A DNA stretch of 64,000 nt from Streptomyces sp. NRRL S-244. GTDB lineage: Bacteria > Actinomycetota > Actinomycetes > Streptomycetales > Streptomycetaceae. The DNA is taken from NCBI RefSeq assembly GCF_000717915.1, contig NZ_JOCX01000009.1:124001-188000 (forward strand), given 5' to 3'. Position 1 is the stretch's first letter; each line of letters opens with the position of its first letter. The position numbers were made by a program, and so were the translations under genes. Below, piece after piece: positions 1 to 10,635 of this stretch. A model generated the notes under the pieces. That model was given only the letters and a program-made list of their open reading frames with translations, was not told the origin of the DNA and ran no database searches.

Positions 1-411
1 GGCCAGCAGCCGCGAGAGCGAGCAGTCCTTCGCCACCCAGCCGGAAGCCCCCGCCTGGAGGGCGTGCGCGGCCCGGCGCGGATCGTCGCGCTCGGCGAGC
101 ACGACGGTGCGGACCCCGGGATGGGACACCCGTACCCCCGCGACCAGCGCGATCCCGTCCGCGCCGGGCGGTGGACCGGAGCCCGATTCGCGCTGCGCGG
201 GCACGGCTCCGGCGGCGGCGCCGAGATCGGCGTCGACGAGCAGGACGTCGAAGCGGCGGCCCTCGGCCACCGCCCGTTCGAGGCAGCGCAGCGCGGCGGG
301 GCCGCTGCCGGCCGCGGACACGTCCACGTCGGGCTCGGCCGCGAGCGCGGCTGCGAGCGATTCGGCGAAAATGCGGTGATCGTCGACCACGAGAACCCGG
401 ATGCGAACCAC
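1..411 (-). CDS. Response regulator receiver domain, NarL/LuxR type (partial, C-terminus beyond left edge)
   Basis: The minus-strand frame from GTG 411 stays open to the window edge (137 codons). The protein begins VVRIRVLVVDDHRIFAESL, the hallmark of a CheY-like receiver: two adjacent acidic residues after strand 1, a phospho-acceptor Asp in VLLVDADLG, and a GASGWVAKD segment where the conserved Lys sits. A purine-rich GGGGG lies just upstream of the GTG. A LuxR-type helix-turn-helix would be expected beyond the edge but cannot be seen. There is an unusually long loop (about 25 residues, Pro/Gly/Ser-rich) after the acceptor Asp. It probably answers a histidine kinase not in this window. It resembles the second regulator at 1998-2696 in organisation. 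Confidence 0.8.
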   Translation of the reverse strand, partial: MVRIRVLVVDDHRIFAESLAAALAAEPDVDVSAAGSGPAALRCLERAVAEGRRFDVLLVDADLGAAAGAVPAQRESGSGPPPGADGIALVAGVRVSHPGVRTVVLAERDDPRRAAHALQAGASGWVAKDCSLSRLLA

Positions 412-925
412 AAAACCCCCAAGGGTCGGGGAACGGACGACTGCGGGTACGGCGCCCGGACCGGGTGATCCGCAGCTGCCGCGGCCGCCGCCGAGACATC
501 TCTGCACTACCCCGGACCGGACGCCGTACCCGGCGTGTCTCGACCCCTGAATCAACACCGGCCCCCACCGGTGTCACGCATCAGCGTAGAACGGGTGGCG
601 GCTCGCGGTTGGCCGAATAGCAGAAGTTTTCCGAGCGAATTTCCGGCTGGGCAGGCTCGAACCGGGTTTGTCGTGGCCTGAATTCGTCCATACAGACGGT
701 CTGGAAGACGGTTTCCGGCAGGCCCGTGCCACGGGCAGTTGCACGGGGGCCTTTTCACCCGGCGTGTGCACGCCGGGCGCCCGCGCACCGCGCCCGCCCA
801 CGGCGCCCCCACCCCTCCGCGCTCCCCCGCGCACGCCGCGGCACGCACGGCGCCGTACGCACCGCGCCCCCCGCACCGTCGGGTGCGGGGGGCGCGGGTG
901 AAGGGGCTGAAGGCGGGGCGGCGCC
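412..925. other. Intergenic region with several inverted repeats
   Basis: About 510 bases without a convincing gene. It holds the upstream region of the response regulator at 1-411 and the 3' side of galE. Inverted repeats seen: 555-574 (ACACCGG / CCGGTGT), 722-736 (GCCCGTG c CACGGGC), 758-777 (CCCGGCGTG / CACGCCGGG) and the strong hairpin at 862-897. The first three may be operators or RNA hairpins; nothing else supports a specific role. Short frames here are typical GC-rich artefacts. Confidence 0.5.
862..897 (-). terminator. Hairpin downstream of galE
   Basis: Perfect 16-bp stem (arms starting CCGCGCCCCCCG) with a 4-nt GTCG loop, 28 nt beyond the galE stop codon. There is no T-run, as is usual for Streptomyces terminators. 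Confidence 0.75.
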
Positions 926-1930
926 TCAGGAACGGTGCTTGCGGGTGAAGTTCCAGGCGTCCGTGATGATGCCGGTGAGGTCCGAGCGGGCCGGGGTCCA
1001 GCCGAGCCGCTCGTGGGCGGTGCGCGCGGAGGCGACGAGCACCGCCGGGTCGCCGGCCCGGCGCGGGGCGACGACCTCGGGGATCTCGGCGCCGGTGACC
1101 TTGCGGACCGTCTCGACGACCTCGCGGACCGAGAAGCCGTTGCCGTTGCCGAGGTTGCAGATCAGGTGCTCGCCCCCGGTGGCGGCCTCCAGCGCGGCCA
1201 GGTGGGCCTCCGCCAGGTCGGCGACGTGGATGTAGTCGCGTACGCAGGTGCCGTCCGGGGTCGGGTAGTCCTCGCCGAACACCGAGATCGACGCCCGCTC
1301 GCCCAGGGCGACCTGGAGCACCAGCGGGATCAGGTGGGTCTCGGGGTCGTGCCGCTCGCCGAACTCCCCGTACGCGCCCGCCACGTTGAAGTAGCGCAGC
1401 GAGACCGCAGCGACGCCGTGCGCCGCGCACTCGCCGGCGATCATGTGGTCGACGGCCAGCTTCGAGGCGCCGTACGGGTTGGTGGGCTTGGTGACCGAGT
1501 CCTCGGTGAGCAGGCCCTCGGTGGGCTCTCCGTAGGTGGCCGCGGTGGAGGAGAACACCAGCTTGCGCACCCCGTGCGTGCGCATCGCGGCCAGCAGGGC
1601 GAGCGTGCCGCCGACGTTGTTCTCCCAGTACTTGCCCGGGTTGGCGACGGACTCGCCGACCTGCGAGGAGGCCGCGAAGTGCAGCACCGCGTCGTAGGAG
1701 GGGTCCAGGTACCGCTCGGCGTCCTGGATCCGGCCCTCGATGAAGGCGGCGCCCGCCGGGACCCCCTCGCGGAAGCCGGTGGAGAGGTCGTCGAGGACGG
1801 TGACCTCGTGCCCGGCCTCCAGGAGGTGCGCCGCGACGACGCTGCCGACGTATCCGGCGCCGCCGGTGACCATGTATTTGAAAGTCGCCGTTTCCGAAGC
1901 CGCCGTCTTGGAAGTCGCCGTCTCGCTCAC
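926..1930 (-). CDS. galE: UDP-glucose 4-epimerase
   Basis: Extended short-chain dehydrogenase that interconverts UDP-glucose and UDP-galactose in the cytoplasm. The Rossmann motif [10 protein letters not shown], the substrate loop [11 protein letters not shown], the Ser/Thr site FSSTAATYG and the catalytic YGASK motif are all present, and the end matches the family. I chose GTG 1930 (VSETATSK); ATG 1960 also exists. Compared with the usual start (Met-Lys-Tyr-x-Val-Thr-Gly-Gly) there are about 19 extra residues, [16 protein letters not shown], containing an internal duplication. No galT or galK is adjacent, so it more likely feeds cell-surface glycan synthesis than the Leloir pathway. It lies between two response-regulator genes. 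Confidence 0.93.
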   Translation of the reverse strand: MSETATSKTAASETATFKYMVTGGAGYVGSVVAAHLLEAGHEVTVLDDLSTGFREGVPAGAAFIEGRIQDAERYLDPSYDAVLHFAASSQVGESVANPGKYWENNVGGTLALLAAMRTHGVRKLVFSSTAATYGEPTEGLLTEDSVTKPTNPYGASKLAVDHMIAGECAAHGVAAVSLRYFNVAGAYGEFGERHDPETHLIPLVLQVALGERASISVFGEDYPTPDGTCVRDYIHVADLAEAHLAALEAATGGEHLICNLGNGNGFSVREVVETVRKVTGAEIPEVVAPRRAGDPAVLVASARTAHERLGWTPARSDLTGIITDAWNFTRKHRS

Positions 1931-1997
1931 TCGTCTGCTGCCTCTCGCGGGGGGATGCACGCGGGCGCGTGCACATGCCGGTCACTGGCTTACCGGA

Positions 1998-2696
1998 TTA
2001 CGGCCCCACGGGGAAATCGGCGACCGCCGACGGCAGCCCCGCCCGGTCCAGCAGCCCGGTCCGCGCGGCCAGCGCGGCCGCCTCCAGCCGGGAGCCGACG
2101 CCCAGCTTCATCAGCACCCGCTGCACGTGCGTACGGGCGGTGCTCGGCGCGATCTCCATGCCCGCCGCGATGAGCCGGGTGTCCTCGCCCTCCGCGACCC
2201 GGACCAGCACCTCCACCTCGCGCGGGGTGAGCAGCCGCAGCAGCCGGCTGCCCTCGTCGTCGGGCTGGGCGGCGGGGTTGAGCAGCTCCGCGAAGGCCCC
2301 CTGGAGCAGCTGCGGGGAGATCGCGACCTCCCCCGCCCGGGCCTTGGCCAGCGCCCGCTCCACCCCTTCGATCCGCTCGTCGTGGCGTACGTACCCCGAG
2401 GCGCCGGCGGCGAAGGCGGCCGCGATCCCGCGGGGGCTCGGCACCGGGCCGAGGACGACGACGGCGATCTGCGGCCGTTCCCGCTTGATGCGGACGACCG
2501 GCTCGAAGACCCCCGGCTCGGCGGGCGTGGCGGTGCCCAGCAGGCAGACCTCCGGCGCCCGGCTGATGACCAGCTCGGCGGCGCCCGCGGCCGGGGCGGC
2601 CGCGGCCAGCACCCGGTGCCCGCGCAGTTTGAGGGCCGAGGCCAGCGCCTCGGCCAGCAGCCGGTGCTCGTCGAGCACCATGACCCGTACGCCCAT
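1998..2696 (-). CDS. LuxR-family response regulator with degenerate receiver domain
   Basis: 232 aa. Residues 1-120 have the fold pattern of a receiver (VRVMVLDEHRLLAEALASAL ... GASGYVRHDE), but the phospho-acceptor position reads LLGTATP, with Gly where Asp is expected, and the conserved Thr/Ser and Lys positions also look replaced. The C-terminus (about 160-215) is a clear LuxR helix-turn-helix: LLTPREVEVLVRVAEGEDTR, then IAPSTARTHVQRVLMKLGV. It is therefore a likely DNA-binding regulator that does not use classical phosphorylation. ATG 2696 follows a GGGTGGG stretch. No kinase gene is adjacent. Confidence 0.88.
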   Translation of the reverse strand: MGVRVMVLDEHRLLAEALASALKLRGHRVLAAAAPAAGAAELVISRAPEVCLLGTATPAEPGVFEPVVRIKRERPQIAVVVLGPVPSPRGIAAAFAAGASGYVRHDERIEGVERALAKARAGEVAISPQLLQGAFAELLNPAAQPDDEGSRLLRLLTPREVEVLVRVAEGEDTRLIAAGMEIAPSTARTHVQRVLMKLGVGSRLEAAALAARTGLLDRAGLPSAVADFPVGP

Positions 2697-2771
2697 CGCG
2701 CACCCACCCCCGACCCTTCTGACCCGGCAAGCTACACGCTTGTTCGACGGTGCGAGGCGGTTACCGCGCAG

Positions 2772-2803
2772 AAGCCCCCGGAAGGCGGACCTTCCGGGGG
2801 CTT
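2772..2803 (-). terminator. Terminator after the beta-propeller gene pair
   Basis: Perfect 14-bp stem (arm AAGCCCCCGGAAGG, loop CGGA) 38 nt beyond the stop codon at 2841. It separates the propeller operon from the response regulator that starts at 2696. Confidence 0.85.
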
Positions 2804-2840
2804 GGGCCCGCTGCGGTGAACGGCCGGGATCGGCCGGGGA

Positions 2841-4637
2841 TCAGCTGGCGCTGAAAGAGACGAACAGGTACTCGGGGTCGCCCTTGTCGGAGTACGGCTT
2901 CCTGGCCGTCGTCCGGGAGATGAAGAGCTTGCCGTTGTGGTAGCGGTACTCGGAGTAGTCCGGCGAGAAACCGGTCTCGGCGGTGCGGCTGGCCTTCTCC
3001 GCCGGGTTCTCCATCAGGACGGTCTCCTTCATCGTCGTACCGTCGATGCTGACGACCTGGCCGCCCTTGTCGTACGGGGGCTGCTTGTACGCGATGATGT
3101 TCGACCCGTCCATGCGGAGCGGGAACATGGTGTACCGCTCGCCCGCGTCGGCGCGGTCGGTGGTCTGCTTGCCGGTCTCCAGGTCGAAGGAGAGCAGCTC
3201 GTTGGTGCGGCCGACCTCCGCCTTGCCCTGGTGCTCGATCGAGGGCAGGTAGACCTTGCCGTTGCCGACGACGAAGCCGGCGCACTTCTCGACCTCGGTG
3301 CCTCCGCACTTGCCGCCGAAGGTGCCGGAGGCGAGCGAGATGCGCGCCTTCAGCTCGCCCTTGGGGTCGACGACGAAGAGGTCGCTGACGCCGGTGGCGT
3401 TCTTGGCGGTCTTGCCGACGTCGGCGGCGACGATCAGGGGCTTGGTGGAGACGATGGACGCCCACTCGATGCCCGGGGAGAGCTTGTACGAGGACGTCTG
3501 CGCGCCGGTGGCCGGATCCAGGGTCTGCGCGTACAGCGACCGGTTGTCGCCGCGGCCGCACTTGCGGATCACGGCGAGGGCCTCGCCGCCGGCGTAGCCG
3601 CTGTCGTAGCAGCCCTCGCCGTCGACCTTGGGCGTCCACAGGGACTTGCCGTCGGCGAGGTTCCAGGCGGCGCCGCCGCTGCTGCCGCCCGCGGCGACGG
3701 TCTGGCCGCTGAGGGTGACCTCGTAGTAGGAGGCGGGCTTGTCGCCGGAGGTGGCGCCCTTGGCGTTGCCGGACCAGACGAGCTTGCCGGCGTTCAGGTC
3801 GATGACGCCGACCTCGGTGCACGCCGGGTACTTGTTCTCGGGCGTGGGCTTGGTGGGCTTGAAGAGGACCGCCGTCTTGTTGTCGCTGACGTGCTGGGTG
3901 GCGCCACAGAGCTCGCCCGGGAACGGGATCTCCCACTTCTTGGCGCCGTCGACGGTGTTGTAGCCGACGACCTTCGCCACGTCCGACTTGATGTACGTCG
4001 AGTCGGTGAGCCAGGAGCCCGCGACGGTGACGACCTCTTCCGGCGTCGGGTTCGGCTGGTTGAACAGCGGCTTCGACTTGGTGTTGGCGGGCGCCTTCTC
4101 CGAACCGGGGGTGCCGGGGCCGGGCTTGTCGCCGCCGGTGGTGCCGTTCGCGGTCGGCTGCCGGTCGCCGCCGCCGTCCTCGCCGGAGACGTACCAGAAG
4201 CCGCCCGCGATGATCAGGACGATGGCGAGCAGGGCCGCGCCGACGATCATCAGCTGGGTGCGCTTGTCGTTGCCGCCGCCGCCCGCGCCGGCCGGGGCCG
4301 GGGGCTGGGCCGCGTACATCGGGGCCGTGGGCGCGCCGTAGGACGGCGGGGCCTCGGCGCCGGCGGGGGGCTGCTGCTGCGGGTAGCCGTACCCCTGCTG
4401 GGGATAGCCGTACGCCGGCTGCCCCTGCGCGGGTACGCCGGGCGCTGCCGGCGCGGTGGGCGCTGCCGGCGGTACGGGCGGCTGCTGCGGCGCGGTCGGC
4501 GGCATCGGCGGCGGCTGCGGGGCGGCCGGCGGCGCGGGCGGCACCGGCGGCGGCGCTCCGAAGCCCCCGGGTGCGGGCTCCTGCGGCGCTCCGAAGCCGC
4601 CGGCGGGCGGCTGGTTGGGGGGCGGCGGGGTACTCAT
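2841..4637 (-). CDS. Membrane-anchored PQQ-repeat-like beta-propeller protein, Pro/Gln-rich N-terminus
   Basis: 598 aa. Residues 1-125 are a cytoplasmic, low-complexity Pro/Gly/Gln/Ala segment (NQPPAGGFGAPQ, GYPQQGYGYPQQ). A single membrane segment follows at about 129-151 (TQLMIVGAALLAIVLIIAGG), after the positive NDKR. The extracellular part (about 200-598) has repeats such as GKLVWSG, GKSLWTP and VVSIDGT, typical of PQQ-like propellers of the type seen in BamB and bacterial kinase sensor domains. No kinase domain is present. It is the second gene of a two-gene operon, 41 nt after its paralogue. Ligand and role are unknown; binding of a wall or exported component is only a guess. Confidence 0.8.
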   Translation of the reverse strand: MSTPPPPNQPPAGGFGAPQEPAPGGFGAPPPVPPAPPAAPQPPPMPPTAPQQPPVPPAAPTAPAAPGVPAQGQPAYGYPQQGYGYPQQQPPAGAEAPPSYGAPTAPMYAAQPPAPAGAGGGGNDKRTQLMIVGAALLAIVLIIAGGFWYVSGEDGGGDRQPTANGTTGGDKPGPGTPGSEKAPANTKSKPLFNQPNPTPEEVVTVAGSWLTDSTYIKSDVAKVVGYNTVDGAKKWEIPFPGELCGATQHVSDNKTAVLFKPTKPTPENKYPACTEVGVIDLNAGKLVWSGNAKGATSGDKPASYYEVTLSGQTVAAGGSSGGAAWNLADGKSLWTPKVDGEGCYDSGYAGGEALAVIRKCGRGDNRSLYAQTLDPATGAQTSSYKLSPGIEWASIVSTKPLIVAADVGKTAKNATGVSDLFVVDPKGELKARISLASGTFGGKCGGTEVEKCAGFVVGNGKVYLPSIEHQGKAEVGRTNELLSFDLETGKQTTDRADAGERYTMFPLRMDGSNIIAYKQPPYDKGGQVVSIDGTTMKETVLMENPAEKASRTAETGFSPDYSEYRYHNGKLFISRTTARKPYSDKGDPEYLFVSFSAS

Positions 4638-4678
4638 CGCTTGCTACTGCCTCTCGGTGGGCGGCTCGGTGGACTCGT

Positions 4679-6340
4679 TCACTTGCCGAAGACCATCAGG
4701 AGCTTCTCGTCCGTGCCCTTGGCGGAAAGCATGGTGACGCCGATGAAGAACCGGCCGTCCACGTAGTCGGTCAGCGGGTTGTAGAAGCCGCGCTCGATCG
4801 GGGCGGCGGCTCCTGACGGGTTGCGCAGGAGCGCGGTGGGCGTGCCGCCGGCGGCCGGGATCGAGACGACCTCGCCGCCCTGGTCGCCCTTGGCCTTGCG
4901 GTAGGCGACCAGCTGCCCGTTCGCCGCCCCCAGCGGAGTGAGGGTGCGGCCCTCCCCGGCCGGGGTGCGCCACTTGGCCTTGCCGGTGTCCAGGTCGAAG
5001 GCGACGACCTCGTTGGCCTTGCCGGACTCCGCGACGGTCGGCAGGTAGAGGGTGTTCCCGTCCACGGCGGTGTGGGAGCAGACCTCTACGGAGTGGAAGA
5101 TGCCGTTGTTGCACTCGGTGGCGAAGTTGCCCTCGCCGCTGACGGTGGCGCGCTGCTTCCCGTCGGGTCCGAGGACCACGATGGCGCGTTCCTTCTTCTC
5201 CTGGTTGCCGATGTCGAGGACGAGGGGGTCCAGCGAGTAGACGGCGCCGACCTTGTACTTGGCCGGCAGTTTGAAGGTCCAGGTTTTCTTGCCGGTGACC
5301 GGGTCGGCGTCGGAGACCTCGCTGGAGAGGTCGTCGTCGTAGCAGGTCGAGATGGCGATCATCTTGCCCTTGTTCACCACGTACGAGTCGGGCTTGCAGC
5401 CCTCGGCGTTGGCGCTGCCGAAGAGCTTGTCGCCGGTGCTGACCTTGAAGGCGCTGGCGGTGCCGCTGCGGCTGATGGCGACGGTGTCGCCGGTGATGCC
5501 GACGGTGGGGCTGGTCATGATGTCGAAGAGGCCCTCCTTGGGAACCTCCTTCGTCCAGCCTTCCTTGCCCGCCTTGAGGTCGACCTGCTTCATCTGGTTG
5601 CAGGTCGCGGAGTCGCCGTCGCCGTCCCTGACCATGACGACGGTCTTGGCCTCGGCGGCGGTCTGGCGGGTGACGGCGCAGATCGGGGTGGGGAACGCGA
5701 GCGTCCACTTCTGCTTGCCGTCCGTGACCCCGTACGCGGTGAGGGTCTTCCAGACGCTCTTGACGACGGTGTCGCCGACGACCCACTGGCCCTCGGCCAC
5801 CACGCCCATGCCGGGTCCGTCGATCTTGGTGGTCTTGAGCCAGAGGACCTTGTCCTCACCCTGCTTGCGGCCCGCGTTGAGGTCCTCGGCCCCCTGGGAG
5901 CCGTTGCCGCTGCCGTCGCCCTTGTCCGGTTCGGTGGAGGGCTTGCCGTCGGCGGGCGCGGAGCTCTGTGCGACGGGCTTCTTCGGGTCCTCGTCCCCGC
6001 CGTCGAAGAAGGCGAAGTACCCGCCGGTGCCGAGGACGAGCACGCCGGCGACGGCCGCGGCGACGATGACGGCCGTCTTCTTCTTCGGCGGCTGCGGCGC
6101 GCCACCGGCCGGGTGCACACCGACGGTGGGCATGCCGGGCGGCGGCGGGAAGTGGCCCTGCTGCGGCACGGGCTGGTGCGGCATCGGCTGCGCGGGTTGC
6201 ATGGGCTGCGTCGGGGGCTGCTGCGCGTACGGGTTCTCACCCTGCTGCGGGTACCCGTACCCGGGCTGCGGCGGACCGGGCAGGTGACCGTAACCGGAAG
6301 GTGTCGGCGGCTGGTTCGGCGGCTGGGGCGGCTCGGTCAT
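4679..6340 (-). CDS. Membrane-anchored PQQ-repeat-like beta-propeller protein (paralogue)
   Basis: 553 aa, start ATG 6340 (MTEPPQPPNQPP), preceded by GAAGG at a good distance; an upstream ATG at 6397 would add an unlikely Arg-rich leader. It has the same plan as the next gene: Pro/Gln-rich cytoplasmic segment, one membrane helix (TAVIVAAAVAGVLVLGTGGY), a Lys/Asp-rich stalk, then an extracellular propeller with units such as GKQKWTL, GKKTWTF, GKAKWRTP and EVVSIPAAGG. The two genes look like a tandem duplication. Cys pairs in the propeller (TPICAVT, ATCNQM, ATECNN, EVCSH) suggest disulphides outside the cell. Confidence 0.8.
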   Translation of the reverse strand: MTEPPQPPNQPPTPSGYGHLPGPPQPGYGYPQQGENPYAQQPPTQPMQPAQPMPHQPVPQQGHFPPPPGMPTVGVHPAGGAPQPPKKKTAVIVAAAVAGVLVLGTGGYFAFFDGGDEDPKKPVAQSSAPADGKPSTEPDKGDGSGNGSQGAEDLNAGRKQGEDKVLWLKTTKIDGPGMGVVAEGQWVVGDTVVKSVWKTLTAYGVTDGKQKWTLAFPTPICAVTRQTAAEAKTVVMVRDGDGDSATCNQMKQVDLKAGKEGWTKEVPKEGLFDIMTSPTVGITGDTVAISRSGTASAFKVSTGDKLFGSANAEGCKPDSYVVNKGKMIAISTCYDDDLSSEVSDADPVTGKKTWTFKLPAKYKVGAVYSLDPLVLDIGNQEKKERAIVVLGPDGKQRATVSGEGNFATECNNGIFHSVEVCSHTAVDGNTLYLPTVAESGKANEVVAFDLDTGKAKWRTPAGEGRTLTPLGAANGQLVAYRKAKGDQGGEVVSIPAAGGTPTALLRNPSGAAAPIERGFYNPLTDYVDGRFFIGVTMLSAKGTDEKLLMVFGK

Positions 6341-6409
6341 CAGCGCATACCTTCGGCGTCGGGTGGCGTAGGGGGATGACCTTTCTATCACTGACATCGC
6401 GCTTACATC

Positions 6410-6448
6410 GGGCCGGTCCGGCCCCTGTTCCCAAGGGAGGACCGGCCC
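6410..6448 (-). terminator. Hairpin between the ABC-F gene and the propeller operon
   Basis: Arms GGGCCGGTCC / GGACCGGCCC with a 19-nt loop that can pair further (CCC/GGG). It lies 48 nt after the ABC-F stop codon on the minus strand. Confidence 0.65.
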
Positions 6449-6495
6449 GTGACAACGCCGTTATCCGGTCAGTTGACGCCTTCGGCTGACGGAAT

Positions 6496-8292
<1,797 letters not shown>

Positions 8293-8319
8293 CAGACGCG
8301 CTCCAGGGAAGGGTGTGGA

Positions 8320-9651
8320 TCAGCCCCTCAGCCTAACCCTCCGAGCCGACGCCGGGCGCTCCACCAGGAGCCAGCCTCCCAGAGCCATGCCGATGGCGGC
8401 GGGCGCGGTGACCGGGAAGGCGATCAGGGTGGCGCTGTGCCCCTCCAGCAGGCCGCCGAGCCCGGTCATCGACAGGCCGAGGACGCCGAGCAGGCACAGG
8501 GTGATGCCGAGGGCGGCGCCGGGTCCGGATCCGGGGCGGACGCCGCCGCGGCCGGGCGCCTCGAAGCGGCGGAAGACGGCGACCAGTACGCCGGTCAGCG
8601 CGGCGGCGGCCGACAGCCGGACGGGCACCTGGGCCCACCAGGCGGCGGTGGCGGGCTCGGGCAGGCGCAGGCCGAGGCCGAGCTGGGCGGCGTACACGGC
8701 GAGCATGGCGGTGAGGTGCCAGAGGAAGGCGGTCATGGCGATCCCGTTGGCGGCGACGACGGAGCGCCAGACCCGGGGCCGGGCGAGCAGGGCGGCGGCC
8801 GGCCTCTTGAGCAGCTCCACGGCTCCGACGAGCCACGTCCCGTGCGCCAGCAGGGCGAGGGTGGGCGGGGCCATGTTGGACACCTTCTCGCCCGGCATCC
8901 CGACCATGGACAGCGGGTACGGCCCGTACGCGACGAGCAGCACGGCGCCGGTCAGCCCGGCGGCGGCGAGCAGCCCGGGCCGGGTGATCCGGCCGTCGGC
9001 GCGCAGGAAGCCGAGCTGGTGGACGGCGAGCCAGACGAACGCGAAGTTCAGGAACTCGACGTACGGGACGGTGAGCGCGAAGCGCAGTACGTCGACGGCG
9101 GCCGCGGACCCGGCCGCCAGGGCGAAGGCCCCCCAGCCCCACCGCTGGTGGAGCTTCAGCATGGCCGGGGTGAACGCGACCATGGCGAGGTAGATCCCGA
9201 TGAACCACAGGGGCTGGGTGACCAGCCGCAGGGCGGCCCCGGTCAGCTTCCCCTCCCCGCCGCCGGCGAGCTGTACGGCGAGTGCCCCGGCGGTCCAGAG
9301 GAGGACGAAGACGAGGGTGGGCCGCAGCAGCCGGTGGAGGCGGGCCCGCAGGAAGGCGGCGTAGACGGGCCGCCCGTCGGCGCGCCGGACCAGGGACCGG
9401 TACGACAGGGCGTGCGAGAACCCGCCGACGAAGAAGAACACCGGCATGATCTGCAGGCCCCAGGTGAGCACTTGGAGCGCGGGCACGAGGGCGAGCAGGT
9501 TGCCTATGCCGTCGCTGCTGACGGCGGCCATCAGCCAGTGCCCGAGGAGCACGGTCCCGAGCGAGGCGACCCGCAGCAGGTCGACGTACCGGTCCCGGCT
9601 GTCGGGGGTGGCCTCGGCGAGGTCCTTGGCGGTGTGTGCGGCGTATCCCAT
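8320..9651 (-). CDS. Acyltransferase 3 family membrane protein
   Basis: 443 aa with about ten hydrophobic helices. The N-terminus RDRYVDLLRVASLGTVLLGHW carries the Arg-x10-His arrangement characteristic of acyltransferase-3 proteins, which O-acylate sugars or lipids at the membrane. FFFVGGFSHALSY and the later PLWFIGIYLAMV also fit. The acceptor is unknown; its place next to rpfB and a glycan epimerase makes a cell-surface acceptor plausible. ATG 9651 is preceded only 8 nt upstream by a perfect 13-bp hairpin (9660-9686) that could hide the ribosome binding site. Confidence 0.85.
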   Translation of the reverse strand: MGYAAHTAKDLAEATPDSRDRYVDLLRVASLGTVLLGHWLMAAVSSDGIGNLLALVPALQVLTWGLQIMPVFFFVGGFSHALSYRSLVRRADGRPVYAAFLRARLHRLLRPTLVFVLLWTAGALAVQLAGGGEGKLTGAALRLVTQPLWFIGIYLAMVAFTPAMLKLHQRWGWGAFALAAGSAAAVDVLRFALTVPYVEFLNFAFVWLAVHQLGFLRADGRITRPGLLAAAGLTGAVLLVAYGPYPLSMVGMPGEKVSNMAPPTLALLAHGTWLVGAVELLKRPAAALLARPRVWRSVVAANGIAMTAFLWHLTAMLAVYAAQLGLGLRLPEPATAAWWAQVPVRLSAAAALTGVLVAVFRRFEAPGRGGVRPGSGPGAALGITLCLLGVLGLSMTGLGGLLEGHSATLIAFPVTAPAAIGMALGGWLLVERPASARRVRLRG

Positions 9652-9659
9652 GGGTGCAC

Positions 9660-9686
9660 GTTCCCGCCCGGGACCCGGGCGGGAAC
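9660..9686 (-). terminator. Perfect hairpin immediately before the acyltransferase start
   Basis: Arms GTTCCCGCCCGGG and CCCGGGCGGGAAC with a one-base centre. It could end ispE transcription or act as an attenuator or ribosome-binding-site lock for the acyltransferase gene. Confidence 0.7.
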
Positions 9687-9707
9687 AGAGCGCGGATACT
9701 CACTTCG

Positions 9708-9722
9708 CCCTGGGTACCAGGG
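9708..9722 (-). terminator. Small hairpin just after ispE
   Basis: Arms CCCTGG / CCAGGG with a GTA loop, 5-20 nt beyond the ispE stop. With the stronger hairpin at 9660-9686 it makes a double stem between ispE and the next gene. Confidence 0.4.
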
Positions 9723-9726
9723 GGCG

Positions 9727-10635
9727 TCAGGACGCCAGGACCGTGGCCCCCGGGGCCGGGCTGGTGGCCGTACGGGTCGTGCGGCAGGTGCCCGACGCTT
9801 CGAGGGCCGCGGCCACCTTGAGCGCGGATTCCGGGTCGCGGACCAGGAACGCCGTCGTCGGGCCGGAGCCGGAGACCAGCGCGGCCAGGGCTCCGGCCGA
9901 GGTGCCCGCCTCCAGCGTCGCGGCCAGCTGCGGGCGCAGCGACAGCGCCGCCGGCTGGAGGTCGTTGGCCAGGGTCGCGCCCAGGGCGTCCGGGTCCCCC
10001 GAGGCGAGGGCGGCGAGCAGCGCCGGCGAGGCCTGCGGGACCGGGACGGTCCGGCCCTCGGCCAGGCGGTCGAACTCGCGGAACACCGCCGGCGTCGACA
10101 GCCCGCCGTCGGCCACCGCGAACACCCAGTGGAAGGTGCCCGCCTCGACCGGGGTGAGGAGCTCCCCGCGCCCGGTGCCGAGCGCCGCCCCGCCGACCAG
10201 GCTGAACGGCACGTCGCTGCCGAGTTCCGCGCACATCTTCAGGAGCTCGTCGCGCGGCGTGTCCAGGCCCCACAGGGCGTCGCAGGCCAGCAGGGCGCCG
10301 GCGCCGTCGGCGCTGCCGCCCGCCATGCCCCCGGCCACCGGGATGTTCTTCGCGATGTGGAGGTGGACGGCGTCGGACAGGCCGTGGCGGGCCGCGAGGA
10401 CCTCCGCCGCCCGCGCCGCCAGGTTCGTACGGTCCAGCGGGACCTGGTCCGCGTCCGGGCCCGCGCAGGTGACGGTGAGGGTGTCGGCCGCGGTGACCGT
10501 CACCTCGTCGTACAGCGACACGGCGAGGAAGACGTTGGCCAGGTCGTGGAACCCGTCCGCCCGGGCCGCGCCCACCGCGAGCTGCACGTTGACCTTGGCG
10601 GGGACCCGTACGGTCACGCTCTTCGGCATGCTCAC
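9727..10635 (-). CDS. ispE: 4-diphosphocytidyl-2-C-methyl-D-erythritol kinase
   Basis: 302 aa GHMP kinase of the MEP isoprenoid pathway; phosphorylates CDP-methylerythritol. Visible motifs: N-terminal [14 protein letters not shown], the GHMP ATP loop [18 protein letters not shown], and the C-terminal [12 protein letters not shown]. The start GTG at 10635 overlaps the rsmA stop as GTGA (10632-10635); an in-frame ATG lies 6 nt later (10629). The rsmA-ispE arrangement is conserved in actinobacteria, and the overlap implies translational coupling. Confidence 0.96.
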   Translation of the reverse strand: MSMPKSVTVRVPAKVNVQLAVGAARADGFHDLANVFLAVSLYDEVTVTAADTLTVTCAGPDADQVPLDRTNLAARAAEVLAARHGLSDAVHLHIAKNIPVAGGMAGGSADGAGALLACDALWGLDTPRDELLKMCAELGSDVPFSLVGGAALGTGRGELLTPVEAGTFHWVFAVADGGLSTPAVFREFDRLAEGRTVPVPQASPALLAALASGDPDALGATLANDLQPAALSLRPQLAATLEAGTSAGALAALVSGSGPTTAFLVRDPESALKVAAALEASGTCRTTRTATSPAPGATVLAS

